Shown piece after piece: positions 8,307-16,295 of a DNA stretch of 64,000 nucleotides. Every line of letters starts with the position of its first letter. The stretch's first letter is position 1. Position numbers and translations under genes: made by a program. Source of the stretch: Pedobacter paludis (GTDB lineage Bacteria > Bacteroidota > Bacteroidia > Sphingobacteriales > Sphingobacteriaceae); the NCBI RefSeq assembly GCF_003173575.1, contig NZ_QGNY01000009.1:118352-182351 (forward strand), given 5' to 3'. Below the pieces are notes generated by a model. The model saw only the letters and a program-made list of their open reading frames with translations, made no database searches and was not told the DNA's origin.

Positions 8307-9386
8307 ATGAAATCAAAAGCAAAATTTCCTTGCTCTACCGGAGCTACATTCTATTCGGAAGTTAGAAAAAAGGTTAATACACATTTTAAAGATCATAACA
8401 AAAGTACCCATGCCAATATTGCGATGTGGTTTAAAACGACTTTGTTTTTAGCCATATTCTTCTGCCTGTATCTTTCAATTTTACTTGCTCCACTAAACCT
8501 TATCATTTTAACAGGGATGGCAATTTTGCTTGGAGTTACTTCGGCCTTTATTGGCTTTAATGTTTGCCATGATGCCATTCACAACTCCTTTTCGAAACAT
8601 AAATCGGTAAATGAGTTCTTTAGTTTTTTGTTTCACATGGTTGGCGCAAACCCCTACGTTTGGAACATTACGCACAATGTTGTTCACCACACCTACACTA
8701 ATATACCTGGGCATGATGAGGATATTGAAGTTGCACCGGGTTTGATCCGTATTTCTGAGGATGATGAACTTAAACCCCATCAACGATTTCAACATTGGTA
8801 TGCATTTCCACTTTATAGCCTGGCATCTTTATCTTGGATTTTTAGAAAAGACTACAAAAAATTCTTTCAAAAAAGTGTTGGCGCATGTGAAAGTAAGCAT
8901 CCGAGAATCGAATACTTCAATCTTTTCTTTTATAAAGCACTTTACTACTTTATGTTTATTGGCTTGCCACTATTAATTATGGATGTTGCCTGGTGGCAAA
9001 TTACCATTGGTTTTATACTCTTGCATTTGGCACAAGGATTAACCATGGGATTGGTTTTTCAATTGGCACATGTAGTTGAGGGTACAATCTTTCCTTCGCC
9101 AAATATTCACGGAAATATGGAAGAAGCCTGGGCAGAACATCAGATGCGAACAACCGCTAATTTCGCTACTCAATGCAAGTTTGCCGCTTTTTTCTTAGGT
9201 GGACTTAATAGACAAATTGAACATCACCTGTTTCCTAAGATTTGTCACATTCATTATGGCAAAATTTCTGTAATTGTAAAGCAAACCGCCTTAGAGTATG
9301 GAATGCCTTATCATGAAAGCACAACCTTTGGCGCTGCTTTGCGTTCGCACTATCTGGTTTTAAAGAAGATGGGAAGAGCAAACTAA
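8307..9386 (+). CDS. Membrane fatty-acid (acyl-lipid/acyl-CoA) desaturase
   Basis: A 359-residue integral-membrane di-iron desaturase. The three histidine boxes are complete: HDAIH at residues 88-92, HNVVHH at 123-128 and QIEHH at 303-307. Hydrophobic pairs lie near residues 42-85 and 210-250. The QIEHH third box is the front-end/acyl-lipid type rather than a simple delta-9 type, so the double-bond position is not certain. The N-terminus (KFP followed by TGATFYSEVRKKVN) resembles relatives from memory. An ATG at 8285 in another frame begins MSTAPKF, which also resembles the family start; see findings. The gene has its own promoter region and converges with the next gene. Confidence 0.87.
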   Translation: MKSKAKFPCSTGATFYSEVRKKVNTHFKDHNKSTHANIAMWFKTTLFLAIFFCLYLSILLAPLNLIILTGMAILLGVTSAFIGFNVCHDAIHNSFSKHKSVNEFFSFLFHMVGANPYVWNITHNVVHHTYTNIPGHDEDIEVAPGLIRISEDDELKPHQRFQHWYAFPLYSLASLSWIFRKDYKKFFQKSVGACESKHPRIEYFNLFFYKALYYFMFIGLPLLIMDVAWWQITIGFILLHLAQGLTMGLVFQLAHVVEGTIFPSPNIHGNMEEAWAEHQMRTTANFATQCKFAAFFLGGLNRQIEHHLFPKICHIHYGKISVIVKQTALEYGMPYHESTTFGAALRSHYLVLKKMGRAN

Positions 9387-9396
9387 TGATGAATTA

Positions 9397-9418
9397 ATTT
9401 ATTCTAGCTGGAATAAAT
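9397..9418. terminator. Weak AT-rich hairpin between convergent genes
   Basis: ATTTATTC and GAATAAAT form a perfect 8-bp stem around a 6-base loop, lying between the desaturase stop and the end of the minus-strand gene. It has little GC and no strong T-run, so its terminator role is tentative. Confidence 0.35.
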
Positions 9419-9425
9419 ACCTAAG

Positions 9426-9698
9426 TTATTTGTTAACGTTCGATTCATTTCTGTAAATTTCAAGAGCAAGCTCAAAATCTTTTTTGGCAACATGAATTTC
9501 CTTCACCTTGAGCGGCGAAGTATCGGGAGCGGTAAACAGTGTAATTTCTTTTTTAATATGACTTATTTCGTGTACTTGTAATATCTCTCTAAATTCTTCG
9601 GGTGTCAGCAAGAATTTCATGCAGGCATCGCTTTGAGTATAATAGGATTCTTTATTCATTTTTACAATAGGTTTCTCGCCCAAAAGCGCTGAAATCAC
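9426..9698 (-). CDS. Hypothetical small protein
   Basis: A 90-residue soluble protein that I do not recognise. It is charged, with a helix-like KFLLTPEEFREILQVHEI segment and a C-terminal VKEIHVAKKDFELALEIY helix, and has no signal peptide or membrane segment. An internal ATG at 9659 (giving MNKESYYTQS) is an equally possible start. It is convergent with the desaturase and is followed upstream by a long AT-rich gap, so it is probably monocistronic. Coding status is inferred from the amphipathic composition only. Confidence 0.5.
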   Translation of the reverse strand: MISALLGEKPIVKMNKESYYTQSDACMKFLLTPEEFREILQVHEISHIKKEITLFTAPDTSPLKVKEIHVAKKDFELALEIYRNESNVNK

Positions 9699-10130
9699 TT
9701 TTATATTAATTAAATCCTCAGTAACATTATCATATTAATCTTCTTTCAGATTATTATAAAATTTAAGGATAGACAACAATAATTATTCTTCTATTTAAAA
9801 GTTACAGCAAAGCACTTTTTATCGAAGAAATTAATTAATAACATCAACAATTCTTATAAATTAAAGTTTAATTTAATTACAAAAATTTAACAACCTGTAG
9901 TAGTAATTAGCCAATAACCACTTTAAAATTATCGTTTTCTACCTTCTAACGCAAATTGAAATGGATAAAACTACAGCCCTGTATAAACATGCTAATAATA
10001 AAAGTTGTTGACCTACTACAGCACAACCAAAATCAAGTTACCACTATTGTATTTAAATGAATGCACCTCAAATAACAAAACCTACCCGATAATCTTTTTA
10101 TCGTCATAATGTACGTTTAGGCTATAAAAA
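9699..10130. other. AT-rich intergenic region
   Basis: About 430 bases between two divergent hypothetical genes. I see no RNA gene, repeat or convincing hairpin. A near-match -7 box TACGTTTA lies at 10112-10119, 11 bases before the next start; the -33 partner is unclear. Confidence 0.35.
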
Positions 10131-10745
10131 ATGGCTTTTTATGTAATAACTTGCAAGAATTATCCCTCAATTACTATAACCAAAATGAATATCCCATCAT
10201 TCTTTACAGGCATTTGTATGCTGATAACTTTTCATATAGAATCGCCCTCGATTACTACAAATCCGCATGTTGCAATCAATAGAGATTTTTTTAAAGATTC
10301 TAAATTTGTACATACAGCGTGGCTGGGCTTTCTACAGTCAAAGGATACAAAAAGAGTAATCAGCAATGTACCCATGTTTATTTATGAGAATAAGGCCGAA
10401 GGCTATGGTAAAATTGTTTGTGTACCAAAGGCCCCAGATAATTGGACAGCTAAGTTTAAGGGGAAAACCAAAGTCGAAAAAATATCGATCGGGAAAACCT
10501 TAACACAGGGGATTTTAAATAATTCTATTGGAGAAAAGGATTTTAATATTTATTCTTTTTTTACAAATGCCGATGATTTGTTGGCAAATCCTGATTTTTC
10601 AAAACCAAGTACTCCAAAATTTCCAAGTACAGTGTATATTTATATAAAAGCCGGAACCAAATGGAACATAATTGCGCAAAAGCTGATCAAAAATCTGGCT
10701 GAATACAGCGATCTGCAATTTCGAACTGCAAATGGGGTAATTTAA
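10131..10745 (+). CDS. Hypothetical protein
   Basis: A 204-residue protein I do not recognise. The N-terminus contains a short hydrophobic stretch (IPSFFTGICMLITF, about residues 20-34) that could be a poor membrane segment or part of the core; later ATGs at codons 19 and 30 are possible starts. The middle is rich in lysine (KAPDNWTAKFKGKTKVEKISIGKT) and the end is IKAGTKWNIIAQKLIKNLAEY. It is followed after 28 bases by a strong bidirectional hairpin terminator, so it is a single-gene unit. No function is proposed. Confidence 0.55.
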   Translation: MAFYVITCKNYPSITITKMNIPSFFTGICMLITFHIESPSITTNPHVAINRDFFKDSKFVHTAWLGFLQSKDTKRVISNVPMFIYENKAEGYGKIVCVPKAPDNWTAKFKGKTKVEKISIGKTLTQGILNNSIGEKDFNIYSFFTNADDLLANPDFSKPSTPKFPSTVYIYIKAGTKWNIIAQKLIKNLAEYSDLQFRTANGVI

Positions 10746-10773
10746 GTTTGTTGGAAAAGTAACTGACATAAAA

Positions 10774-10800
10774 AAGCCCTTAGTTAAATCCTAAGGGCTT
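10774..10800. terminator. Bidirectional hairpin terminator
   Basis: AAGCCCTTAG (10774-10783) pairs perfectly with CTAAGGGCTT (10791-10800) around a 7-base loop. A-rich sequence precedes it and T/A sequence follows, so it can serve both the gene ending at 10745 and the convergent minus-strand gene ending at 10827. Confidence 0.85.
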
Positions 10801-10826
10801 TAAAAATAAATAGTATTATATTAAAT

Positions 10827-11078
10827 CTAGTTGTGTAAAATGTCTTCTAGCAAGGCATTAATGCCATTGATAAAGTGTATTTTGCCTTCATCAAAAGTTT
10901 CTGGAGATGAAAATTCTGTAATGATTTCATTCACTTCATTCTCTTTAACTTTCTCATCTATACCTTTAAATTGGCTAGCCAAGAAGTAAGAATTCATATC
11001 ACCAAACCCCCTCAATTGCTTCACTTTAGCTAGAAAGGTATTTAACATTTGAACTTTATTGAGCGATTCCATACACAA
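10827..11078 (-). CDS. Hypothetical small protein
   Basis: An 83-residue, largely helical soluble protein with no recognised domain: KVQMLNTFLAKVKQLRGFGDMN near the start and DEGKIHFINGINALLEDILHN at the end. Met3 (start at 11072) may be the true initiator. It converges on the shared terminator at 10774-10800. There are no cysteines suggesting metal binding other than Cys2, and no signal peptide. Confidence 0.5.
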   Translation of the reverse strand: MCMESLNKVQMLNTFLAKVKQLRGFGDMNSYFLASQFKGIDEKVKENEVNEIITEFSSPETFDEGKIHFINGINALLEDILHN

Positions 11079-11368
11079 ACATAATAAAACCTATGATTAA
11101 TACTACAGAAATTAAGCAAATTTGCTGATTTAATGATATTTATCAATAACTATTGATCAAATTACACAAGGGCAAAGTTTTATACTAAATAATGGGGAGA
11201 GATTAACTCTAATCATGTTCATAAATCTCTTAGGCATTCACTCCACAAGTCTTTATTGTTAAAAAAGTTTTCCACATTTTATTGCATAAATGTTGAATTT
11301 AAGATAAAATCATACTTTAAACAGTTTAAACCTATTTTTTGCTGTTCGGGTATAAAAAGTGCTTAAAT

Positions 11369-11398
11369 TTTGATTTTAGGCACATTTAACTAAATTTG
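11369..11398 (+). promoter_or_regulatory. Bacteroidota-type promoter of the lysine aminotransferase gene
   Basis: TTTG at 11369-11372 and TAAATTTG at 11391-11398 are separated by 18 bases, matching the TTTG-N19-TAnnTTTG housekeeping promoter of Bacteroidota. Transcription would start about 7 bases downstream. This rules against the in-frame TTG at 11396 as start codon and supports ATG at 11420. The preceding stretch from 11079 is AT-rich and otherwise featureless. Confidence 0.7.
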
Positions 11399-11419
11399 AA
11401 AAACATCAAAACCGAATTT

Positions 11420-12751
11420 ATGTACCAATTAACAGTACCTGCAGACCAAGTTAATGAAGCTCTAAGTAAACATATTTTAGCTGATGGTTTCGACCTGACT
11501 TATGATATGGAAAAAAGTAACGGGGCATACATTTACGATTCTAAATATAACCGAACATTACTCGATTTTTTTACTTGTTTTGCTTCAGTTCCTTTGGGTT
11601 ATAATCATCCTAAAATGATCAATGATGAAGCTTTTAAAACCAGCCTTCTTCAGGCAGCAATTGCCAACCCATCGAATTCTGATGTATATACACAACAATA
11701 TGCCCAGTTTGTTAAAACGTTCTCCAAAATTGGCATTCCGGATTACTTGCCACATGCATTCTTTATTGCAGGCGGTGCATTAGCTGTCGAAAATGCGATT
11801 AAAGTAGCTATGGACTGGAAAGTGCAGAAAAATTTTGCAAAAGGCTATTCAGAAGAAAAAGGATTTAAAGTCCTTCATTTCGAACGTGCTTTCCATGGGC
11901 GCACAGGTTATACCTTAAGCTTAACCAATACGCTACCCGATAAAACAAAATGGTTTGCCAAATTTGATTGGCCCCGTGTAAGTATTCCTGAAGTTAAATT
12001 TCCATTAGAAGGAAGCAATTTAGACCATGCCATCAAAACCGAAGAAATCTCTATTGCTCAGGTAAAAAAGGCTTTTGCAGAGAACAAAGATGAAATTTGT
12101 GCAATAATTATTGAACCCATCCAATCAGAAGGCGGAGATAACCACTTACGCGAAGAATTTTTAATTCAATTAAAAACCTTGGCTGATGAAAATGAAGCAT
12201 TTTTAATTTACGATGAGGTACAAACAGGAGTTGGTTTAACGGGCAAATTTTGGTGCCACCAGCATTTTAGCGAAAAAGCAAGACCGGACATTGTTGCCTT
12301 TGGCAAGAAAATGCAGGTTTGCGGAATTTTGGTTGGCAATAAGGTTAATGAGGTTGAAACCAATGTATTTAAAGTTCCAAGCAGAATTAATTCTACCTGG
12401 GGTGGCAATCTGGTTGATATGGTACGTTCTACACAAATTCTTCAAATTTTGGAAGAAGATAGCCTTTGTGAAAATGCAGCGAAACTTGGTACTTATTTGA
12501 AAGATAATCTTTCAAAACTTTCCCAGAAATATGATATAATGAGCAATGTTCGTGGACGAGGCTTACTTTGTTCATTTGATTTTCCAAGCAAGGAAATGAG
12601 AAATAACTTCATCAGCAAAGGCATAGAAAATAAAGTGATGTTTTTAGGCTGTGGTGATAAAACCATCCGCTTCCGCCCTGCCCTTTGTATAGAGCAAAAA
12701 CATATTGACGAAGGCTTGACAGTTATGGAAAAAATATTGCCTTTATTGTAA
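11420..12751 (+). CDS. lat: L-lysine 6-aminotransferase (PLP class III)
   Basis: A 443-residue class III aminotransferase. The PLP lysine lies in DIVAFGKKMQVCGILVG, and the cofactor aspartate in LIYDEVQTGVGLTGKFWCH; IEPIQSEGGDNH and the GGALAVENAIKVAMDWK helix are also typical. The CGILVGNK context is characteristic of lysine epsilon-aminotransferases. The reaction turns lysine into 2-aminoadipate semialdehyde (cyclising to piperideine-6-carboxylate). The frame is open to a TTG at 11396, but that codon overlaps the -7 box, so ATG 11420 (MYQLTVP) is chosen. It is followed two bases later by a small membrane-anchored protein. An ornithine or other omega-aminotransferase remains possible. Confidence 0.85.
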   Translation: MYQLTVPADQVNEALSKHILADGFDLTYDMEKSNGAYIYDSKYNRTLLDFFTCFASVPLGYNHPKMINDEAFKTSLLQAAIANPSNSDVYTQQYAQFVKTFSKIGIPDYLPHAFFIAGGALAVENAIKVAMDWKVQKNFAKGYSEEKGFKVLHFERAFHGRTGYTLSLTNTLPDKTKWFAKFDWPRVSIPEVKFPLEGSNLDHAIKTEEISIAQVKKAFAENKDEICAIIIEPIQSEGGDNHLREEFLIQLKTLADENEAFLIYDEVQTGVGLTGKFWCHQHFSEKARPDIVAFGKKMQVCGILVGNKVNEVETNVFKVPSRINSTWGGNLVDMVRSTQILQILEEDSLCENAAKLGTYLKDNLSKLSQKYDIMSNVRGRGLLCSFDFPSKEMRNNFISKGIENKVMFLGCGDKTIRFRPALCIEQKHIDEGLTVMEKILPLL

Positions 12752-12753
12752 GC

Positions 12754-13155
12754 ATGAGCAGAAAGTCCCTATTCTACATTCTTATTATTGGTATTTTAAT
12801 TCTGATTTTTTTTATTGTAAAAGATACGCTTAACCAGCCCGGAATTGATGATATGAAGTCTGGGTTTAAGGAGATTGTAAAATACAGAAATGCGAACAAT
12901 ACAGGGCCAGTGCAAAGAATTTACATAGCTACAGTAAAAGACAGCATTTGGAAAGAAATGGAAGATTACGGAAATATTATGCCCCACACAAAATATGGCA
13001 ATACCAAAGTTTACTTTTTTATGGAAAATACCAACGTGCCTAAAACGTTGGAACCAGGAGAAGTAAACTTTGATCCTCAATATAATAAATCGTGTATAGC
13101 GCTATACGAAAAAAGTGCAATGAGCCAGGTAGCATTTAATAAGCATCCGTTCTAA
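12754..13155 (+). CDS. Hypothetical membrane-anchored protein
   Basis: A 133-residue protein with one N-terminal hydrophobic segment (residues 6-22, FYILIIGILILIFFIV) flanked by Arg-Lys on the cytoplasmic side, followed by a soluble domain of about 105 residues. No family is recognised. It starts two bases after the lysine aminotransferase stop and is probably co-transcribed with it. The C-terminal domain has a single cysteine (in NKSCIALY). No function is proposed. Confidence 0.6.
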   Translation: MSRKSLFYILIIGILILIFFIVKDTLNQPGIDDMKSGFKEIVKYRNANNTGPVQRIYIATVKDSIWKEMEDYGNIMPHTKYGNTKVYFFMENTNVPKTLEPGEVNFDPQYNKSCIALYEKSAMSQVAFNKHPF

Positions 13156-13254
13156 AATATTTTAGGTTGCTTATAGCTATTCTTCACTTCCACGCAGTAG
13201 GAATAAAAATTCTTAACCTTATCTGTTTCTTCAAAAGACCGTTTTTTTTTGGAA

Positions 13255-13404
13255 ATGAGCGGTTTGGAACTTTTCGCCTTTTCAGGCCTGCTTTACCTCC
13301 TGCCAATTGAAGAAATTGGCATCCGTTCCAATCGGGTTTATAAACAAAGTTTAGTGCCTTTGGGAAGGTCGCTCAACAATTATAAAAACGATTTTATTCA
13401 TTGA
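13255..13404 (+). CDS. Possible 49-residue small ORF containing a perfect hairpin
   Basis: An ATG-initiated frame encoding MSGLELFAFSGLLYLLPIEE and more, ending TGA at 13402-13404, in the gap between convergent genes. A perfect inverted repeat, TGCCAATT/AATTGGCA, sits inside it at 13301-13321. It has no recognisable homology and could be a decayed gene or chance. The hairpin lacks a T-run, so a terminator role is doubtful. Confidence 0.2.
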   Translation: MSGLELFAFSGLLYLLPIEEIGIRSNRVYKQSLVPLGRSLNNYKNDFIH

Positions 13405-13433
13405 TTGATGGTCTACAACTTAAAATTCATCAA

Positions 13434-14795
13434 CTAAACGAATGCTGAAAATCCGGTTATAGCCCTACCCACAATTAATGTATTAATTTCTTTGGTGCCT
13501 TCGTAAGAGTAAATTGCTTCGGCATCTGCCACAAATCTCGCCACATTATATTCTAATAAGATTCCGTTTCCACCCATAACTTCACGAGCCTTACTCACTA
13601 CATCACGAGTTCTTAAAGAGCAAAAAACTTTGGCTAACGATGCATGTTCATCTTTCAATAAGCCTTGATCCTGTAATTGGGATAAACGAAAACACAGGGT
13701 TTGCATTGCCGTTAAATTAGATAACATCTCAACTAAATGATTCTGAATCAGTTGAAATGAAGCAATTGGTTTTCCGAATTGTTTTCGAGTTCGGGTGTAC
13801 TCCAAAGCATTTTCATAAGCCCCTCTGGCACAGCCAACAGCCTGCCAGGCAACACCAGCTCTAGTCATTTGTAAAACTTTGGCTGTATCTTTAAAAGAAT
13901 TTGCATTTTGTAACCGGTCTGCTTCTTCAACTTCGCAATTTGTTAGCGTAATAATCCCGTTCTGCACAATCCTAAGTGCCATTTTATCTTGCATTTTTTC
14001 TACTGCAAATCCCGGATTATCTTTTTTAACAATAAAACCCTTTACCGCATTGCTGTCTTCATCTCTAGCCCAGATAATTAAGATATCTGCAAAAGTTGCA
14101 TTCCCTATCCACTTTTTCTGACCATTTAAAACCCATTTATCCCCTATTCTTTTACAGGTTGTTGTTAAGCCACCTGCAGCAGCAGAGCCAACTTCAGGCT
14201 CGGTTAATCCGAAGGCACCGATAATCTTAAACTGTTGCATTAGCGGAAGCCACTGTTGTTTTTGAGCTTCCGATCCACATAGGTAAATAGAACCCATTGC
14301 CAACCCACTCTGAACGCCGAAAAAAGTAGATATTGAGGTATCAATCCGAGCCATTTCCATAGCTAAAATTCCTTCCATCAAATTGGATTTACCCGGACAG
14401 CCGTAACCTTGATAAGTTAAACCACAGATATTTAATTCTGCCAATTTTGGAATTATTTCGAAAGGAAATTCAGCCTTGTTCCAATAATGATTTACGATTG
14501 GCTTTACTTCTTTTTCTAAAAAGGCTCTAACTTTAAGTTGCAATTCTCTGTCTTCATCTTTAAGTGCTTCGTCTCCCAAATGATAGAAATCACCTTCGAT
14601 AGGTGGCAATTCCTTCTTTTTTCCAGAGCTGCCCATCATTTTCATCATCCCTTGAATTTGTTTGTCATCCAGACTTGAGATGGTTTCAACCATTTTTGGA
14701 AGATCAACTTTTTTAGACAAAGCCTCTAACTTGTCGAAATCTACGTGTTTAAAAAGATTGTAAGCATTTTTAATTGAAGAGAATATATTCGCCAT
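13434..14795 (-). CDS. Acyl-CoA dehydrogenase, glutaryl-CoA dehydrogenase/ACX4-like clade
   Basis: A 453-residue FAD acyl-CoA dehydrogenase with an N-terminal extension of about 60 residues. FAD and substrate motifs are present: GAFGLTEPEVGS, NGQKKWIGNATFADILIIWAR, RTRKQFGKPIASFQL and VMGGNGI. The catalytic glutamate is probably Glu432 in YSYEGTKEINTLIVGRAITG, the position used by glutaryl-CoA dehydrogenase. The glutarate-binding arginine of that enzyme appears replaced by Ser156, and several motifs resemble plant ACX4, so a short-chain or other acyl-CoA is a likelier substrate. Met26 of the longer frame is chosen because MANIFSSIKNAYNLF begins the typical extension. Confidence 0.88.
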   Translation of the reverse strand: MANIFSSIKNAYNLFKHVDFDKLEALSKKVDLPKMVETISSLDDKQIQGMMKMMGSSGKKKELPPIEGDFYHLGDEALKDEDRELQLKVRAFLEKEVKPIVNHYWNKAEFPFEIIPKLAELNICGLTYQGYGCPGKSNLMEGILAMEMARIDTSISTFFGVQSGLAMGSIYLCGSEAQKQQWLPLMQQFKIIGAFGLTEPEVGSAAAGGLTTTCKRIGDKWVLNGQKKWIGNATFADILIIWARDEDSNAVKGFIVKKDNPGFAVEKMQDKMALRIVQNGIITLTNCEVEEADRLQNANSFKDTAKVLQMTRAGVAWQAVGCARGAYENALEYTRTRKQFGKPIASFQLIQNHLVEMLSNLTAMQTLCFRLSQLQDQGLLKDEHASLAKVFCSLRTRDVVSKAREVMGGNGILLEYNVARFVADAEAIYSYEGTKEINTLIVGRAITGFSAFV

Positions 14796-15005
14796 TATTA
14801 TTCGTTTTAAGAGTAACAAATAACTGCTGGTTTTGTTGCAACCACATTTTTGCTTTGCTATTGCACACAAAATCCTTAGATCTAAAGAAACCTTAAATCA
14901 TCCAATATATAGCAATCCGATTTATCAAGAAAAAATAGGATGAAATTTTCGCCAACAAAATTGTGATGTTCTATGATGTCTTAGGTGGTAGATTACAAAA
15001 ATTCC

Positions 15006-15722
15006 CTATTTCAAATCGAACAAATTATCTACGCCCAATAACTTTCTCGAGGTAAAACCTTCTCCAAATGTTGCACCAATACTTTTTCCAAATTCTCTAG
15101 ATCTGGCAATAAAGCTTTCGAAAAATTCCGGAGAAGATATATAGGTATTTAACCCCTCAACGCCTGGTGTAAAAAACTGCGTTTTAAATGCTTGAACGGA
15201 TTTAATTTTGGCATCCATGTGATCGGAGATATCAACAATTATATCTGGTTTAATGTATCGATCTTGAATATATTGAAGCAATAATCGCGGACGGTGGGCT
15301 TCTTGTTTTATATGATCTATTTCGGTTTCAATTTTAGGTAAGCCAGATAAAAACACAGAATCGTAAACCAAATCTCCGGCTCTACCATGATCAGGGTGGC
15401 GATCTTCCAAAGCATTACTTAAGATAATTTCTGGTTGATACTTTCTAATCATCTTGATAACCTCTAAACGATGAGGTTCATCATTTTGAAAGAAACCATC
15501 TCTAAATCTTAGATTTTCACGAGCGTGTAAACCCAAAATCTTTGCCGAATCCGCAGCTTCCTCGTCTCTGGTTTCTGCGGTTCCGCGGGTTCCAAGTTCG
15601 CCTCTGGTCAAATCTACAATTCCTACTTTTTTACCTAATGCAATATGCTTCAAAATGGTTCCCGAACAGCAGAGTTCTGCATCATCAGGGTGTACGGCAA
15701 TTACTAAAATATCTAATTTCAT
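15006..15722 (-). CDS. bshB1: Bacillithiol biosynthesis deacetylase BshB1
   Basis: A 238-residue LmbE-type zinc deacetylase. The metal-binding motif is AVHPDDAELCCSGT (His11, Asp13, Asp14), with the later NALEDRHPDHGRAGDLV supplying the third ligand and catalytic residues. DLTRGELGTRGTAETRDEEA and the C-terminal FGEGF are hallmarks of BshB1, which removes acetate from GlcNAc-malate in bacillithiol synthesis. The frame opens at 15749, but the ATG at 15722 (MKLDILVIAVHPDD) is the standard start. A thiol peroxidase lies directly downstream on the same strand. A GlcNAc-specific deacetylase outside this pathway is the alternative. Confidence 0.88.
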   Translation of the reverse strand: MKLDILVIAVHPDDAELCCSGTILKHIALGKKVGIVDLTRGELGTRGTAETRDEEAADSAKILGLHARENLRFRDGFFQNDEPHRLEVIKMIRKYQPEIILSNALEDRHPDHGRAGDLVYDSVFLSGLPKIETEIDHIKQEAHRPRLLLQYIQDRYIKPDIIVDISDHMDAKIKSVQAFKTQFFTPGVEGLNTYISSPEFFESFIARSREFGKSIGATFGEGFTSRKLLGVDNLFDLK

Positions 15723-15778
15723 GTGTTTAATTTCGAACAAATTTGTCAAGATTTAAAAAAACTCGATCACTCTTTAGT

Positions 15779-16291
15779 TCATTCATTATCTAAATTCAGC
15801 AAACGCTGAACTTTCTTTTTAATCTTTGAGCTCAAGGGTTTTGTAAAAGGAAAGAAAAAATCTACAAGCTCACCATTTTTGTTGATAAGGTATTTATGAA
15901 AATTCCATCTCGGTTTTGAACTTAATTTTCCATTCTGCTTTTTATCACTTAAAAATTGATATAATGGATGAACATGAGCGCCACGAACCATAATTTTATC
16001 AAAAACAGGAAATTTCACACCGTGATTAATCTCACAAAATGCGCTAATATCCGATCCATTAAGAGGTTCCTGCTTTCCGAAATCGTTAGTTGGAAACCCT
16101 AAAATTTCAAAATCAGAATTGTTAATTTCGTCTTTGAGTTGCTGAAGCTCTTTAAGTTGAGGCGTAAATCCACATTCAGAAGCGGTATTTACAATTAAAA
16201 TAACTTTATTTTTAAAAGCAGATAAAGGTTGTTCTTCACCATTAATTTTCCTGACTTTGAATGGGTAAATATTCGGAACGCTCTCCTGCAT
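15779..16291 (-). CDS. Glutathione peroxidase family thiol peroxidase
   Basis: A 170-residue GPx-fold protein. The peroxidatic cysteine is Cys40 in NTASECGFTPQ; the catalytic Trp-Asn are in KPRWNFHKYLI, and the Gln position is altered within FPTNDFGKQEP (usual form FPCNQFGGQEP). The resolving cysteine of typical thioredoxin-dependent GPx (in FPCNQF) is a threonine here, so it may work as a 1-Cys enzyme or use another cysteine such as that in SAFCEINHG. It follows the DUF4294 gene by 4 bases and is transcribed toward bshB1. The electron donor is unknown; bacillithiol is a contextual guess. Confidence 0.87.
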   Translation of the reverse strand: MQESVPNIYPFKVRKINGEEQPLSAFKNKVILIVNTASECGFTPQLKELQQLKDEINNSDFEILGFPTNDFGKQEPLNGSDISAFCEINHGVKFPVFDKIMVRGAHVHPLYQFLSDKKQNGKLSSKPRWNFHKYLINKNGELVDFFFPFTKPLSSKIKKKVQRLLNLDNE

Positions 16292-16295
16292 TTGT

